Assembly (NCBI GenBank): GCA_963805325.1
Contig: CAWDTS010000002.1
Coordinates: 404,593-468,592 of the forward strand
Source of the DNA: DASWJZ01 sp963805325
Lineage (GTDB): Bacteria > Pseudomonadota > Alphaproteobacteria > Rhizobiales > Afifellaceae
Direction of reading: 5' to 3'
DNA length: 64,000 nucleotides
Of the stretch, positions 8,039 through 16,594 are shown in pieces. Position 1 is the first letter of the stretch. Every line of letters begins with the position of its first letter. Position numbers and translations under genes: made by a program. The notes under the pieces are model-generated. The model did no database searches. It was not told the origin of the DNA and saw only the letters and a list, made by a program, of their open reading frames with translations.

Positions 8039-9022
8039 TCAGTCCTTCGTCAGGCGCAGCCGGAACGTCGCGGAGCCGCCGGCGGGGATCATGGTCTTGT
8101 AATACGCCGCGGCCTTGGTGCCATGGCCGGCGGGGTTCACTGCGGACGTAACCCCTTCCACCACGAAGTCGTTCAGCCCGTCCTTGTAATAGCCGCCTTG
8201 CGTCTTTGCGCCGTAGAGCCGGACGACGTTCGTCTCGTTGTCGCAGAAGAGGAGCTGAGGCGAGCCCTCGCAATAGAGCCTGTGCGTCCCGATCTTGGCA
8301 TGCGCGGCCTCCAGCCCAGCAGGCCCGAGCGCCTTGATGTCAGGCTTGGCGCCCTCCTTCTTCCAGGACCACCTGTTGCGGTACCAAAGCGTCGGCAGCA
8401 TGTGCAGCGGCGCCGCGTCCGGCCCGCGATTATGCACGGTGACCACCATCAGGATGTCTTCCGGCGCGGCCTTCGCATATTCGACGAAGACATCGAAGTA
8501 GCGGTTCTCTGCAAAGATGCCGGTGTCGACCAGCTCGAACTCCGGCTTCGTCTTGGCGTCGTGCGGGTTCTGCTTTCGCAGCTCTTCGTAAGGAAACGCC
8601 GCCTGCGGATACTTGTAGAGCATCTTCAGGTAGGTGTGGGACGGAAGGGCGTCGAGGTAGTAGTAGTACTCCTTGACGTCCTCGCCATGGTTTCCCTCCG
8701 GGCCAGTGAGGCCGAAGAGCCGCTCCTTCAGGAACGGATCGCGCTCGTTCCACAAAGCGAGCGCAAGGCAGATGCGCTGCCGGTCGTCACTGATCCCCGC
8801 GATGCCGTCCTCGCCCCAGCGATAGGCGCGGCTGCGGGCCTGATCGAAAGGCATGTAGTCCCAGGCTTCGCCATCGGGGCTGTAGTCTTCGCGAACCGTG
8901 CCCCACTGGCGTTCAGCCAGATAAGGCCCCCAGCGGCGCCACGGCGCACCGCCGTTGTCCGCGTCCTCCAGCCGGCGTGCCTCCGCCACTCTCCCCGCAT
9001 CTTCGGGTTTCTTCCGCGCCAC
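8039..9022 (-). CDS. GH63-like glucosidase, N-terminal beta-domain part of a split gene
   Basis: This 327-residue protein is the N-terminal beta-sandwich domain of the same GH63-like glucosidase. It contains family-typical stretches such as RRWGPYLAERQWGTVREDYS, WGEDGIAGISDD and LTGPEGNHGEDVKEYYYYLD. It has no signal peptide, so the enzyme is probably cytoplasmic. The start is GTG at 9022 with AAGGGGGAAAC upstream. The protein ends at a TGA exactly where homologues run on into the catalytic barrel. On its own it should have no catalytic activity. Nearby glgC/glgA (20 kb away) suggest alpha-glucan metabolism, but there is no operon link. Confidence 0.85.
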   Translation of the reverse strand: MARKKPEDAGRVAEARRLEDADNGGAPWRRWGPYLAERQWGTVREDYSPDGEAWDYMPFDQARSRAYRWGEDGIAGISDDRQRICLALALWNERDPFLKERLFGLTGPEGNHGEDVKEYYYYLDALPSHTYLKMLYKYPQAAFPYEELRKQNPHDAKTKPEFELVDTGIFAENRYFDVFVEYAKAAPEDILMVVTVHNRGPDAAPLHMLPTLWYRNRWSWKKEGAKPDIKALGPAGLEAAHAKIGTHRLYCEGSPQLLFCDNETNVVRLYGAKTQGGYYKDGLNDFVVEGVTSAVNPAGHGTKAAAYYKTMIPAGGSATFRLRLTKD

Positions 9023-9256
9023 AGTTTCCCCCTTCGGCCCCGGTCACCCGGGTGTCGTATCATCAGTTTGTTCGCTTCCCGCATCAAACGACCGATCGGC
9101 AATGCCGCCGCCGGCATCCTCGCAGGAAGTGATCACGCTTTTGGCGCGAAACGGAAGCGATCTCGATTCGGCGATACTTCCGGGAGTTCTCCCCAATAGC
9201 AGACTCCCGCCGGCTGACGATCAGCGCGTTATCGGGGCGGGGACTGGCCGCGAGCC

Positions 9257-11662
9257 CTATTCGCCGTAGGGCACCCAGATGTTCTTCACCTGGGTGGCAT
9301 GGCGGAGGTAACGGGAGCCCTGCCCGTCCTGCGGGCTCGCCCAGTCGACCGCGCGGCCATGATTGACCCACGTGGTCTTCAGATTCCCGACCGACGCCGC
9401 CTCGACCTTCGCGCTTCCCTCCTTGGTGCCGAAATACCAATAGGCGGCGACATCGTCATGCTCGGCGATGGTCTTGGCCAGCGCCTCACGGTCGCCGGTC
9501 ACGATGTTGACGACGCCGGCCGGCACGTCGCTCGTGTCGAGCACCTGATAGAAATCTGTGGCGACGAGCGGATGCACCGGCGACGGCGTGACGACGACGC
9601 GGTTCCCCATGGCGATCGCCGGCGCAACGAGCGAGACAAGCGCGAGAAGCGGCGCTTCGTCGGGACAGGAGATGCCCATCACGCCAAACGGCTCGTTCAT
9701 GGCGAGCGTCACATGGCGCGAGCGCGTGGCGTGCACGCGGCCGTCGTACTTGTCGGCATGCGCGGCGTAGAAGGTGATGCGGCGGATCGCCTGCGCGACC
9801 TCCTCGTCGGCGGCGCGGCCGCGTACGCCACTCAGCGTCGCGATGCGCTCGCCGAACTCTTCCGCGCGGGCTTCGAGGTTTTCCGCCAGGTAGTAGAGAA
9901 CCTGCGCGCGGTTGTGGCCGCTGACGCCACCCCATCCGCCGGCCGCATTCGCGGCCTCAACGGCGTTCCTGATGTCCTTGCGGTTGCCGAGCCCCGCCTG
10001 CCCCGCCTCTTCTCCTGACGCGCCATAGACCGCGTAGCTGTAGCCGGAGTCCGGTCGCGCCTGCTTGCCGCCGACGTAGAGCTTTGCCGTGCGGTCGAGC
10101 GGCGGTCGGTCGCCGGGCGAGTCCGCGGCATGCGCTGTCGGCGAGCCGGAGAAATCGACGGCAGCGACCTTCACCGCCTTTGCCGCCTTCTTCTCGATCG
10201 ACGGCACGAGATACTCGTAGAGGCCTTCGCGGCCGCCTTCCCGGCCGAAGCCGGACTCCTTGTAGCCGCCGAAGCCGGCAGCAGCGTCGAACAGGTTGGT
10301 GGAATTGACCCAGACCACGCCGGCCTTCACGCGCGCCGCGGCGTCGAGCGTCACGTTGATCGACTCCGACCAGATCGACGCGGCGAGCCCGTAGCGGGAG
10401 TTGTTGGCAAGCTGGAGCGCCTCCTCGGGCGTGCGGAACGTCATCGACACGAGCACAGGGCCGAAGATCTCCTCCTGCGCCAGGATCGAAGCCGGCGCGA
10501 CGCCGGTAACGAGCGTCGGCGGGTAGAAGAGCCCCTCGCTCGGAAGGGTCGCGTCGGGCTGATGCAGGTCGGCGCCGTCCGCCCTCCCCTGCTCGACCAG
10601 CTTGCGGATTCTTTCAAGTTGAACCTCGGCGACGATCGCGCCGATATCGGTCGACTTGTCGAGCGGATCGCCGACGCGCAGCGTCGCCATGCGGGCGCGC
10701 AGCTTCGCATGCATCGTCTCCGCCACCGCCTCCTGCACGATGAGGCGCGAGCCGGCGCAGCAGACCTGGCCTTGATTGAACCAGATGGCGTCGACGACGC
10801 CTTCGACGGCGCTGTCGAGGTCGGCGTCATCGAAGACGATGAAGGGCGACTTGCCGCCGAGCTCAAGACTCAGCTTCTTGCCGGTGCCCGCGGTCGCCTT
10901 GCGAATGACGCGACCGACTTCGGTCGAACCGGTGAAGGCGACCTTGTCGATGCCCGCGTGCTCGACAACGAGCGCGCCGGTCGCACCGTCGCCGGTGACG
11001 ATGTTGACAACGCCGGCCGGCAGCCCCGCTTCCATGCAGACTTCGGCGAAGGCGAGCGCGGTCAGCGGCGTGTATTCCGCCGGCTTCAAAACCACGGTGT
11101 TCCCCGCGGCGAGCGCTGGCGCGATCTTCCAGGCGAGCATCAGGAGCGGGAAGTTCCAGGGGATGATCTGGCCGCAGACGCCGACCGGCTCGTGGCCCGC
11201 GAACTCGCTCTCGATCAACTCCGCCCACCCGGCGTGATGATAGAAGTGGCGGATGACGAGCGGGATATCGATGTCGCGGCTCTCGCGGATCGGCTTGCCG
11301 TTGTCCATCGACTCCAGCACCGAGAAGAAGCGCTCGCGCTTGTTGATGATGCGGGCGATTGCATAGAGGTAGCGGGCGCGCGCATCGCCGGGGAGTGCGC
11401 CCCAGGATTTCTGCGCGCGGCGCGCCGCGGCGACCGCTTTGTCGACGTCCTTCGCGGTCCCTTCCGCGCACTCCGCGAGCCGGTTGCCCCGCGCCGGGTT
11501 AACAACCGGGAAATAGCTTCCCTCGGCCGGCGCGACGAACTTGCCGCCGATGAAATGCAGGAAGCGCCCCTCGTGCTTCTCGAGCCAGGTGACGACCTCG
11601 TTGTTGGCTTCCGGCGCGGGCCCGTATTCCATGGTGCGGAGGATCTCTGCGACGGCTGTCAT
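9257..11662 (-). CDS. Two-domain aldehyde dehydrogenase (ALDH16-like)
   Basis: The 801-residue protein has two tandem ALDH domains. The first (residues ~30-500) looks catalytically complete: glutamate in LSLELGGKSP, cysteine in FNQGQVCCAGS, and the NAD-binding GSTEVG. The second (residues ~525-800) keeps the fold but lacks the catalytic pair; where the Cys/Glu motifs would be it reads ISCPDEAPLLALVSLVAP and degenerate sequence. This matches bacterial ALDH16, where the second domain is structural. It oxidises an aldehyde to an acid with NAD+. Lying downstream of deoC on the same strand, a role in using acetaldehyde from deoxyribose-5-phosphate breakdown is plausible. It starts at ATG 11662, 26 nt after the GNAT gene. 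Confidence 0.9.
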   Translation of the reverse strand: MTAVAEILRTMEYGPAPEANNEVVTWLEKHEGRFLHFIGGKFVAPAEGSYFPVVNPARGNRLAECAEGTAKDVDKAVAAARRAQKSWGALPGDARARYLYAIARIINKRERFFSVLESMDNGKPIRESRDIDIPLVIRHFYHHAGWAELIESEFAGHEPVGVCGQIIPWNFPLLMLAWKIAPALAAGNTVVLKPAEYTPLTALAFAEVCMEAGLPAGVVNIVTGDGATGALVVEHAGIDKVAFTGSTEVGRVIRKATAGTGKKLSLELGGKSPFIVFDDADLDSAVEGVVDAIWFNQGQVCCAGSRLIVQEAVAETMHAKLRARMATLRVGDPLDKSTDIGAIVAEVQLERIRKLVEQGRADGADLHQPDATLPSEGLFYPPTLVTGVAPASILAQEEIFGPVLVSMTFRTPEEALQLANNSRYGLAASIWSESINVTLDAAARVKAGVVWVNSTNLFDAAAGFGGYKESGFGREGGREGLYEYLVPSIEKKAAKAVKVAAVDFSGSPTAHAADSPGDRPPLDRTAKLYVGGKQARPDSGYSYAVYGASGEEAGQAGLGNRKDIRNAVEAANAAGGWGGVSGHNRAQVLYYLAENLEARAEEFGERIATLSGVRGRAADEEVAQAIRRITFYAAHADKYDGRVHATRSRHVTLAMNEPFGVMGISCPDEAPLLALVSLVAPAIAMGNRVVVTPSPVHPLVATDFYQVLDTSDVPAGVVNIVTGDREALAKTIAEHDDVAAYWYFGTKEGSAKVEAASVGNLKTTWVNHGRAVDWASPQDGQGSRYLRHATQVKNIWVPYGE

Positions 11663-11688
11663 GGTTGGCGCGTCCTACCCCGTTTCGA

Positions 11689-12114
11689 TCAAAGAGGCTT
11701 CGTCATCACAGTCATCGTGATCGGCAAATGCTCGTGGGGAATCTCCCCATCCACCTGCCAACCACATTTCTCGTAGAACGTCAGTGCCTTTGTATTGGAC
11801 TGGACCAACCGAAGATTGGCGTATCGGTAGCCGCGGTCCGCAATCTCGCTCTCTGCCTGACCCAACAGCATTGTTCCGACTCCGGCGCCCTGGAAAGAGC
11901 GGAGAACCCAGAGGTCGCTGACCCAGTCTTCGGCGGTCAGTACCATGCCCACAATCTTGGAACCCGCCGCGGCGACCCATGCCTGCGACCAATCATCCTC
12001 GTCGATCGGCAATGGAGGCTGCACCCACAAGCCGCCGTAGGTTTCATCCACGACTGTCTGCACAAGATTCCTGACGCTCGAATGTTCAACGCTCGTTGGC
12101 CTCCGCAAGATCAC
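11689..12114 (-). CDS. GNAT family N-acetyltransferase
   Basis: A 141-residue acetyltransferase of the GNAT fold. The acetyl-CoA pyrophosphate loop is visible as RSFQGAGVGTMLLGQAE (residues ~72-88), matching the R/Q-x-x-G-x-G/A pattern, followed by the conserved helix ending in LTFYEKCGW. The substrate is unknown. The start is GTG at 12114. The gene lies between deoC (23 nt upstream) and the ALDH gene and is probably in the same transcript. Its presence in a deoxyribose or aldehyde operon has no obvious explanation and may be incidental. Confidence 0.85.
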   Translation of the reverse strand: MILRRPTSVEHSSVRNLVQTVVDETYGGLWVQPPLPIDEDDWSQAWVAAAGSKIVGMVLTAEDWVSDLWVLRSFQGAGVGTMLLGQAESEIADRGYRYANLRLVQSNTKALTFYEKCGWQVDGEIPHEHLPITMTVMTKPL

Positions 12115-12136
12115 GGTTGGGCTTCAACTCCCGAAG

Positions 12137-13177
12137 TCATGCCATTGCGTGGCGGGTCGACGACGAATAGCGCCCCGTCACGAAGTGCTCGATCTGCCGC
12201 TCGATGTCGCCGAGCATGGAGCTTGCGCCGATCCTGAAGAGCTCCGGCTCCAGCCACTCGCGCCCAAGCTCCTCCTTCATCAGGATCAGCCAGGAAAGCG
12301 CGTCCTTCGCGGTCTTCAGCCCGCCGGCCGGCTTGAAGCCGACCTTGGCGCCGGTCAGCTCCAGATATTCGCGGATGGCGCGGACCATGACGATCGAGAC
12401 CGGCAGGGTCGCGTTGACGTCCTCCTTGCCGGTCGAGGTCTTGATGAAGTCGGCGCCGGCCATCATCGCCACCATCGAGGCGCGATGGACATTGCGCAGC
12501 GTCTTCAGGTCGCCGGTCGCGAGGATGGTCTTCAGGTGCGCTTCGCCACAGGCTTCGCGCATGGCGCGGATCTCGTCGTAAAGCGCCTGCCAGTTCTGAT
12601 CGAGGACGTGGGCGCGCGTCACCACGATGTCGATCTCGCGCGCGCCCTCCCCCACCGCGTAGCGGATTTCCTCAAGCCGGATCGGCAGCGGCGTCAGCCC
12701 GGCGGGAAAACCGGTCGCCACGGACGCGACCGGGATGCCGGACCCTTCAAGCGCCTTCACGGCTGTCGGCACCATCGTCGGATAGACGCAAATCGCGCCG
12801 ACCGTCGGCATGTGATCGAGGCCGAGCGCCTGCACGAGATCGGCACGTAGGGGGTTCCTGGCCTTGGCGCAGAGGCGGCGCACCCGATCCGGCGTGTCGT
12901 CTCCTGCGAGCGTCGTCAGATCGATGCAGGTGATCGCCTTCACCAGCCACGCCGCCTGCCATTCCTTCTTGACGCTGCGGCGCGTGACGAGTGTGGCGGC
13001 ACGGCGCTCGACGGCGGAGAGATTGACGTGCGCCGACTCCACCCATTCCACGTGAAGCGGCGTGCCGAGATTGCGGGGAATATTCGCGAGTCCGGGCGCT
13101 GATCGCGTTCCCGAGAAATCGCGCTCTTCGGTCATCAATTCGCGCGACCGCAGTCTCACAAAATTATCGGACGCCAT
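12137..13177 (-). CDS. deoC: Deoxyribose-phosphate aldolase
   Basis: This class I aldolase cleaves 2-deoxyribose-5-phosphate to glyceraldehyde-3-phosphate and acetaldehyde. The 346-residue protein is of the long DeoC type. Key residues: KAITCIDLTTL early in the barrel, the Schiff-base lysine in ADFIKTSTGK (residues ~235-244) and the second lysine in VGFKPAGGLKT. It starts at ATG 13177; further upstream reading adds unrelated sequence. It leads the operon deoC, GNAT, ALDH. The acetaldehyde produced could be taken up by the ALDH16-like enzyme. It is divergent from the cupin gene. Confidence 0.93.
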   Translation of the reverse strand: MASDNFVRLRSRELMTEERDFSGTRSAPGLANIPRNLGTPLHVEWVESAHVNLSAVERRAATLVTRRSVKKEWQAAWLVKAITCIDLTTLAGDDTPDRVRRLCAKARNPLRADLVQALGLDHMPTVGAICVYPTMVPTAVKALEGSGIPVASVATGFPAGLTPLPIRLEEIRYAVGEGAREIDIVVTRAHVLDQNWQALYDEIRAMREACGEAHLKTILATGDLKTLRNVHRASMVAMMAGADFIKTSTGKEDVNATLPVSIVMVRAIREYLELTGAKVGFKPAGGLKTAKDALSWLILMKEELGREWLEPELFRIGASSMLGDIERQIEHFVTGRYSSSTRHAMA

Positions 13178-13273
13178 CGGATTGCTCCAGGACAAAGCCG
13201 GCCGCCGCCGCATTGCCGGCCGGCACCAATTGCTATAGCGCACGCAGGCGCTGCGAGAAATCAGGAGATAGAT

Positions 13274-13627
13274 ATGGGGGACGCGCCGGGGAGTCGAAAG
13301 GGAGCGCCGTTCGTCTCGGATTCCGAGGTTTCCTGGGTGGATTCCGCGCCTGGAGTGCGGCGCAAGGTGCTGTGTCACGATAATGGCATCATGGTCGTGC
13401 GCTTCAAATTTGAAGCCGGCGCGATCGGGCCCGAGCACAGCCATCCGCACGTCCAGTGCAGCGTCATCGAGAGCGGCGTCTTCGATGTCACGATCGACGG
13501 ACGGACGAAGCGTCTCAGCGCCGGCGACTCCTACCTCGTAGCGTCCAATCTCGTGCACGGCGCCGTAGCCGTGGAAGCCGGCGTCATCGTCGACGCGTTC
13601 GCTCCAATGAGGCTGGACCTCGCATAA
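13274..13627 (+). CDS. Small cupin-domain protein
   Basis: A 117-residue single-domain cupin. Motif 1 is visible as GPEHSHPHVQCSVIESGVF (two histidines and a glutamate as metal ligands), and motif 2 as AGDSYLVASNLVHGAVA. Such proteins bind a divalent metal and act as isomerases, dioxygenases or sugar-binding domains; the reaction cannot be told from the sequence. AGGAGATAGAT precedes the ATG. It is 36 nt upstream of the Gfo/Idh dehydrogenase gene on the same strand, so the two are probably co-transcribed and may act on a related sugar or polyol. Confidence 0.88.
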   Translation: MGDAPGSRKGAPFVSDSEVSWVDSAPGVRRKVLCHDNGIMVVRFKFEAGAIGPEHSHPHVQCSVIESGVFDVTIDGRTKRLSAGDSYLVASNLVHGAVAVEAGVIVDAFAPMRLDLA

Positions 13628-13663
13628 CAGTCGGCGGCCTACGCGAAACTTGGAGAGCGAATC

Positions 13664-14695
13664 TTGAAGCGACACCGGCTGGCCATCATCGGTCTCGGCA
13701 TGGCGGTCGCGCCGCATGCGAAGAGCCTCATCGATCTCGCCGAGCGGGTCGAGGTCGTCCACGCCTTCACTCCGAGTGCGAAAAGACGGCAGGCTTTCTC
13801 CGCGCAATTCCCCTTCCCGCTCGCCGACGATCTCGACGCCGTGCTTGCGGACAAAAGCGTTGACGCCTTACTGATCCTGACGCCGCCGAACACGCATCTC
13901 GATCTCGTGCGCCGCGCGGCGGAGGCCGGCAAACACGTGCTTCTGGAGAAGCCTCTCGAAATCTCCACCGATCGAAGCCTGGAGCTTGTCAACGCCGCCA
14001 GAGCGGCAGGCGTCACGCTCGGTATCGTGCTGCAACACCGTTTCCGCCCCCCGGCCGTGAAACTGCGCGAGCTTCTGGCGGCGGGAGAGCTTGGGACCAT
14101 CCTCGGCGCCTCGGCCGGGATCAGGCTTTGGCGGCCGCAAAGCTACTACGACGCGCCCGGCCGCGGCACGATGGCGCGCGACGGCGGCGGGGTACTCCTG
14201 ACGCAGGGCATCCACACGCTCGACCTGCTTCTGTCGCTTGTCGGACCGGCGGAGGAGGTCACCTCCTATGTCACCACGACGCCAGTCCATCGGATGGAGA
14301 CGGAGGATTCGGTGGCCGCCGCCGTGCGCTATCGAAATGGCGCGTTCGGCACCATCGAGGCGACGACCGCCGCCTTTCCCGGCTACCCGGAGCGCATTGG
14401 CATCATGGGCGACAAAGGCTCGGCGTCGATCGAAGGAACGGCGCTCAAAGTCGCGTTGATGGACGAGCGAAAGGTGGAACTGGCGGCGGATGAAACTGCG
14501 GGCGGCACAGGCGCAGATCCGATGGACTTCCCGCATGACTATCATCGCGCGCTGATCGGCGATTTCCTGGATGCTCTCGACAAAGGACGCGAGCCGCGGA
14601 TCACCGGAGAAGAAGCGCTCAAAGTGCATTTCCTGATCGAGGCGATCCTGGAGGCCGGCCGCAGCAGAAAACCTGTCGCGGTGCGTCAGAATTGA
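13664..14695 (+). CDS. Gfo/Idh/MocA family oxidoreductase
   Basis: A 343-residue NAD(P)-dependent dehydrogenase. The Rossmann opening RLAIIGLGMAVAPHAKSL is at the N-terminus, and the family signature EKPLEIS (residues ~91-97) carries the catalytic lysine region. The C-terminal domain has the HTLDLLLSL substrate-site helix. Substrates of the family are sugars, inositols and related polyols; this one is not assignable. The start is TTG at 13664 with GGAGAG upstream. It follows the cupin gene closely, which suggests a two-gene sugar-related operon. Confidence 0.9.
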   Translation: MKRHRLAIIGLGMAVAPHAKSLIDLAERVEVVHAFTPSAKRRQAFSAQFPFPLADDLDAVLADKSVDALLILTPPNTHLDLVRRAAEAGKHVLLEKPLEISTDRSLELVNAARAAGVTLGIVLQHRFRPPAVKLRELLAAGELGTILGASAGIRLWRPQSYYDAPGRGTMARDGGGVLLTQGIHTLDLLLSLVGPAEEVTSYVTTTPVHRMETEDSVAAAVRYRNGAFGTIEATTAAFPGYPERIGIMGDKGSASIEGTALKVALMDERKVELAADETAGGTGADPMDFPHDYHRALIGDFLDALDKGREPRITGEEALKVHFLIEAILEAGRSRKPVAVRQN

Positions 14696-14843
14696 AATTC
14701 CGCTGTGAAGGATGAGGCCGTCGAGCACGATCTTTTCATCGGCAATCGACGAGCGACGCTTGCGCACTTGAATTGACCCGCGAGATAATGCGTTAAGTCA
14801 CCTAATGTTACTTCGGGCGTCCGCTACGGAGGTAAGACTAAGA

Positions 14844-15632
14844 ATGATCACCTTCGCCACGAAAGCCCGCCGCCGGCCACAACGCCCTTCCGGGGTGATT
14901 CTTGCGGCGCTTCCGGCAATCATCCTTCTTGGCGCGCCGGCATTCGCCGGCTGCAAGGATCAGCCGGCGCCGGGCGTCGACTGGTCCGAATGCCAAAAGA
15001 GCCGGCTGATGTTCGGCTCGGCCGACCTTGAGAACGGTGAGTTCGTGCAAACGTTCTTCACCTCCACCGATCTCTCGAAGGCGAAGCTCACGGACGCCAA
15101 TCTTTCTCTCGCCGAGCTTTCCAATTCGAGCTTCGCGGGCGCCGATCTGACCGGCGCCAACCTGGAGAAGGCGGTCGCGATCCGCGCCGATTTCTCGGGC
15201 GCCAACCTTTCCGGCGCGACGCTGACGGGGACTGAGTTCTCGCGCGTCAACTTCGAGCGCGCCAACCTCGCGGGCGCCGACTTCACGAATTCCGAGATGC
15301 TCCGCACGAGCTTCAAGGACGCCGACCTGACAGGCGCCAGCATGGGAAAGGCCGAGCTCGCCCGCATCGTCCTGACCGGCGCCGTGATCTCCGGGGTGAC
15401 GTTCAGCTATTCGAACTTGTCGCGCGCCGACCTCCGTGGAGCCAATCTCGAGGACGCGGACCTCACCGGCGCCTACCTATTCCTGACGCAGTTGTCCGGC
15501 GTCGACCTGAGCCAAACCAAGGGACTGACCCAGGATCAGCTCTCAATCGCCTGCGGTTCGGCGGAGACGCGCCTTCCCGAGGGCCTCAATGCCCCGGACT
15601 CCTGGCCCTGCCCCGACTACACCGAAGAGTAG
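14844..15632 (+). CDS. Secreted pentapeptide-repeat protein
   Basis: A 262-residue exported protein with a signal peptide (core GVILAALPAIILLGAPAFAG, residues ~16-35) followed by about 30 tandem pentapeptides of the A(D/N)LxX type, for example SFAGADLTGANLEKA. These form a right-handed square beta-helix. A short C-terminal tail reads QLSIACGSAETRLP, a motif often seen closing such proteins. I chose the ATG at 14844 because GGAGGT lies upstream and the signal peptide is then well formed; a start 39 nt earlier would bury it. Function of the periplasmic pentapeptide proteins is not known. Confidence 0.85.
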   Translation: MITFATKARRRPQRPSGVILAALPAIILLGAPAFAGCKDQPAPGVDWSECQKSRLMFGSADLENGEFVQTFFTSTDLSKAKLTDANLSLAELSNSSFAGADLTGANLEKAVAIRADFSGANLSGATLTGTEFSRVNFERANLAGADFTNSEMLRTSFKDADLTGASMGKAELARIVLTGAVISGVTFSYSNLSRADLRGANLEDADLTGAYLFLTQLSGVDLSQTKGLTQDQLSIACGSAETRLPEGLNAPDSWPCPDYTEE

Positions 15633-15761
15633 AACAAGACGCAGCGCTCGCCGCGCCGCGGACCTACTTTCGACGCACCGCGACGCCCCGCCGCTTGACG
15701 GCGGCGCAAACCGCATGGAGAGAGCGTACCAGCGCAACGAAAGACATGGCTGGGGAGTGGA

Positions 15762-16502
15762 ATGGCGAAAGCAGCGGATCGTTTTCAGGGGCAGAAGGCC
15801 GTGGTCACCGGCGGCTCGTCAGGGATCGGGCGCGCGATCGCAGAAAGGCTAAAGGCTGAAGGCGCGTCGGTCTTCATTTGGGACCGCGCGGGGCTTCCGG
15901 GCGACATGGATGCGAACGCCTACGGCTCGGTCGCTCTCGATCTGACCGATGCCGCTGCGGTCGATGCCGCCGCCAAGAAAACCGTCGAGGCACTCGGCGG
16001 CATCGATGTCCTCGTGTGCAGCGCCGGCGTCGCCGGATTGAACGCAACGACTTGGGACTATCCGCTCGACGAGTGGCGCAAGGTCTTCGACATCAATATC
16101 CACGCCCTCTTCTACTGCAACCGCGCCGTCGTGCCTTACATGCGCGAGAAGAACTACGGGCGCATCGTGAACATCGCCTCGATCGCCGGTAAGGAAGGCA
16201 ATCCGAACGCTTCCGCCTACAGCGCCTCGAAAGCGGCCGTGATCGGGCTGACGAAATCGCTCGGCAAGGAGCTCGCGAAGACAAAGATAACGGTGAATGC
16301 TGTCACGCCGGCCGCCGTGCGCACGCCGATCTTCGACCAGATCACGCAGGAGCACATCGACTTCATGCTGTCGAAGATCCCGATGGGGCGTCTCGGCACG
16401 GTGGAGGAGATCGCTTCCGTCGTGCTCTTCATCGCAAGCGAGGAATGCTCCTTCACCACGGGCGCCGTGTTCGACGCCTCCGGCGGCCGGGCGGTCTACT
16501 AG
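15762..16502 (+). CDS. SDR family oxidoreductase
   Basis: A 246-residue classical short-chain dehydrogenase. The cofactor motif is GGSSGIG (residues ~17-23), the NAG-like motif reads CSAGVAG, and the catalytic Ser-Tyr-Lys is visible in NIASIAGKEGNPNASAYSASKAAV. The downstream PAAVRTPI loop and the C-terminal GAVFDASGGRAVY match FabG- and sugar-dehydrogenase-like members. An Asp at the end of strand 2 (FIWDRAG) suggests preference for NAD(H). Substrate is unknown. It stands alone between the pentapeptide gene and the AraC regulator. Confidence 0.9.
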   Translation: MAKAADRFQGQKAVVTGGSSGIGRAIAERLKAEGASVFIWDRAGLPGDMDANAYGSVALDLTDAAAVDAAAKKTVEALGGIDVLVCSAGVAGLNATTWDYPLDEWRKVFDINIHALFYCNRAVVPYMREKNYGRIVNIASIAGKEGNPNASAYSASKAAVIGLTKSLGKELAKTKITVNAVTPAAVRTPIFDQITQEHIDFMLSKIPMGRLGTVEEIASVVLFIASEECSFTTGAVFDASGGRAVY

Positions 16503-16594
16503 GCCGTGAACCCGTAAATCGGGAGCGACTGAGATGGGTGGACAGCAGCCTGTCCGTCCTGCGATCGGAAGGGACAGACCGCCGTCGGAGCGCG

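Noticed and set aside
13197..13223. GC-rich inverted repeat upstream of deoC and the cupin gene as a terminator
   Set aside because: It lies between divergent genes, not after a gene end, and has no U-tract; it may be incidental.
15100..15500. Repetitive sequence resembling a tandem DNA repeat
   Set aside because: It is explained by the pentapeptide-repeat coding sequence; the nucleotide repeats are imperfect and in phase with codons.
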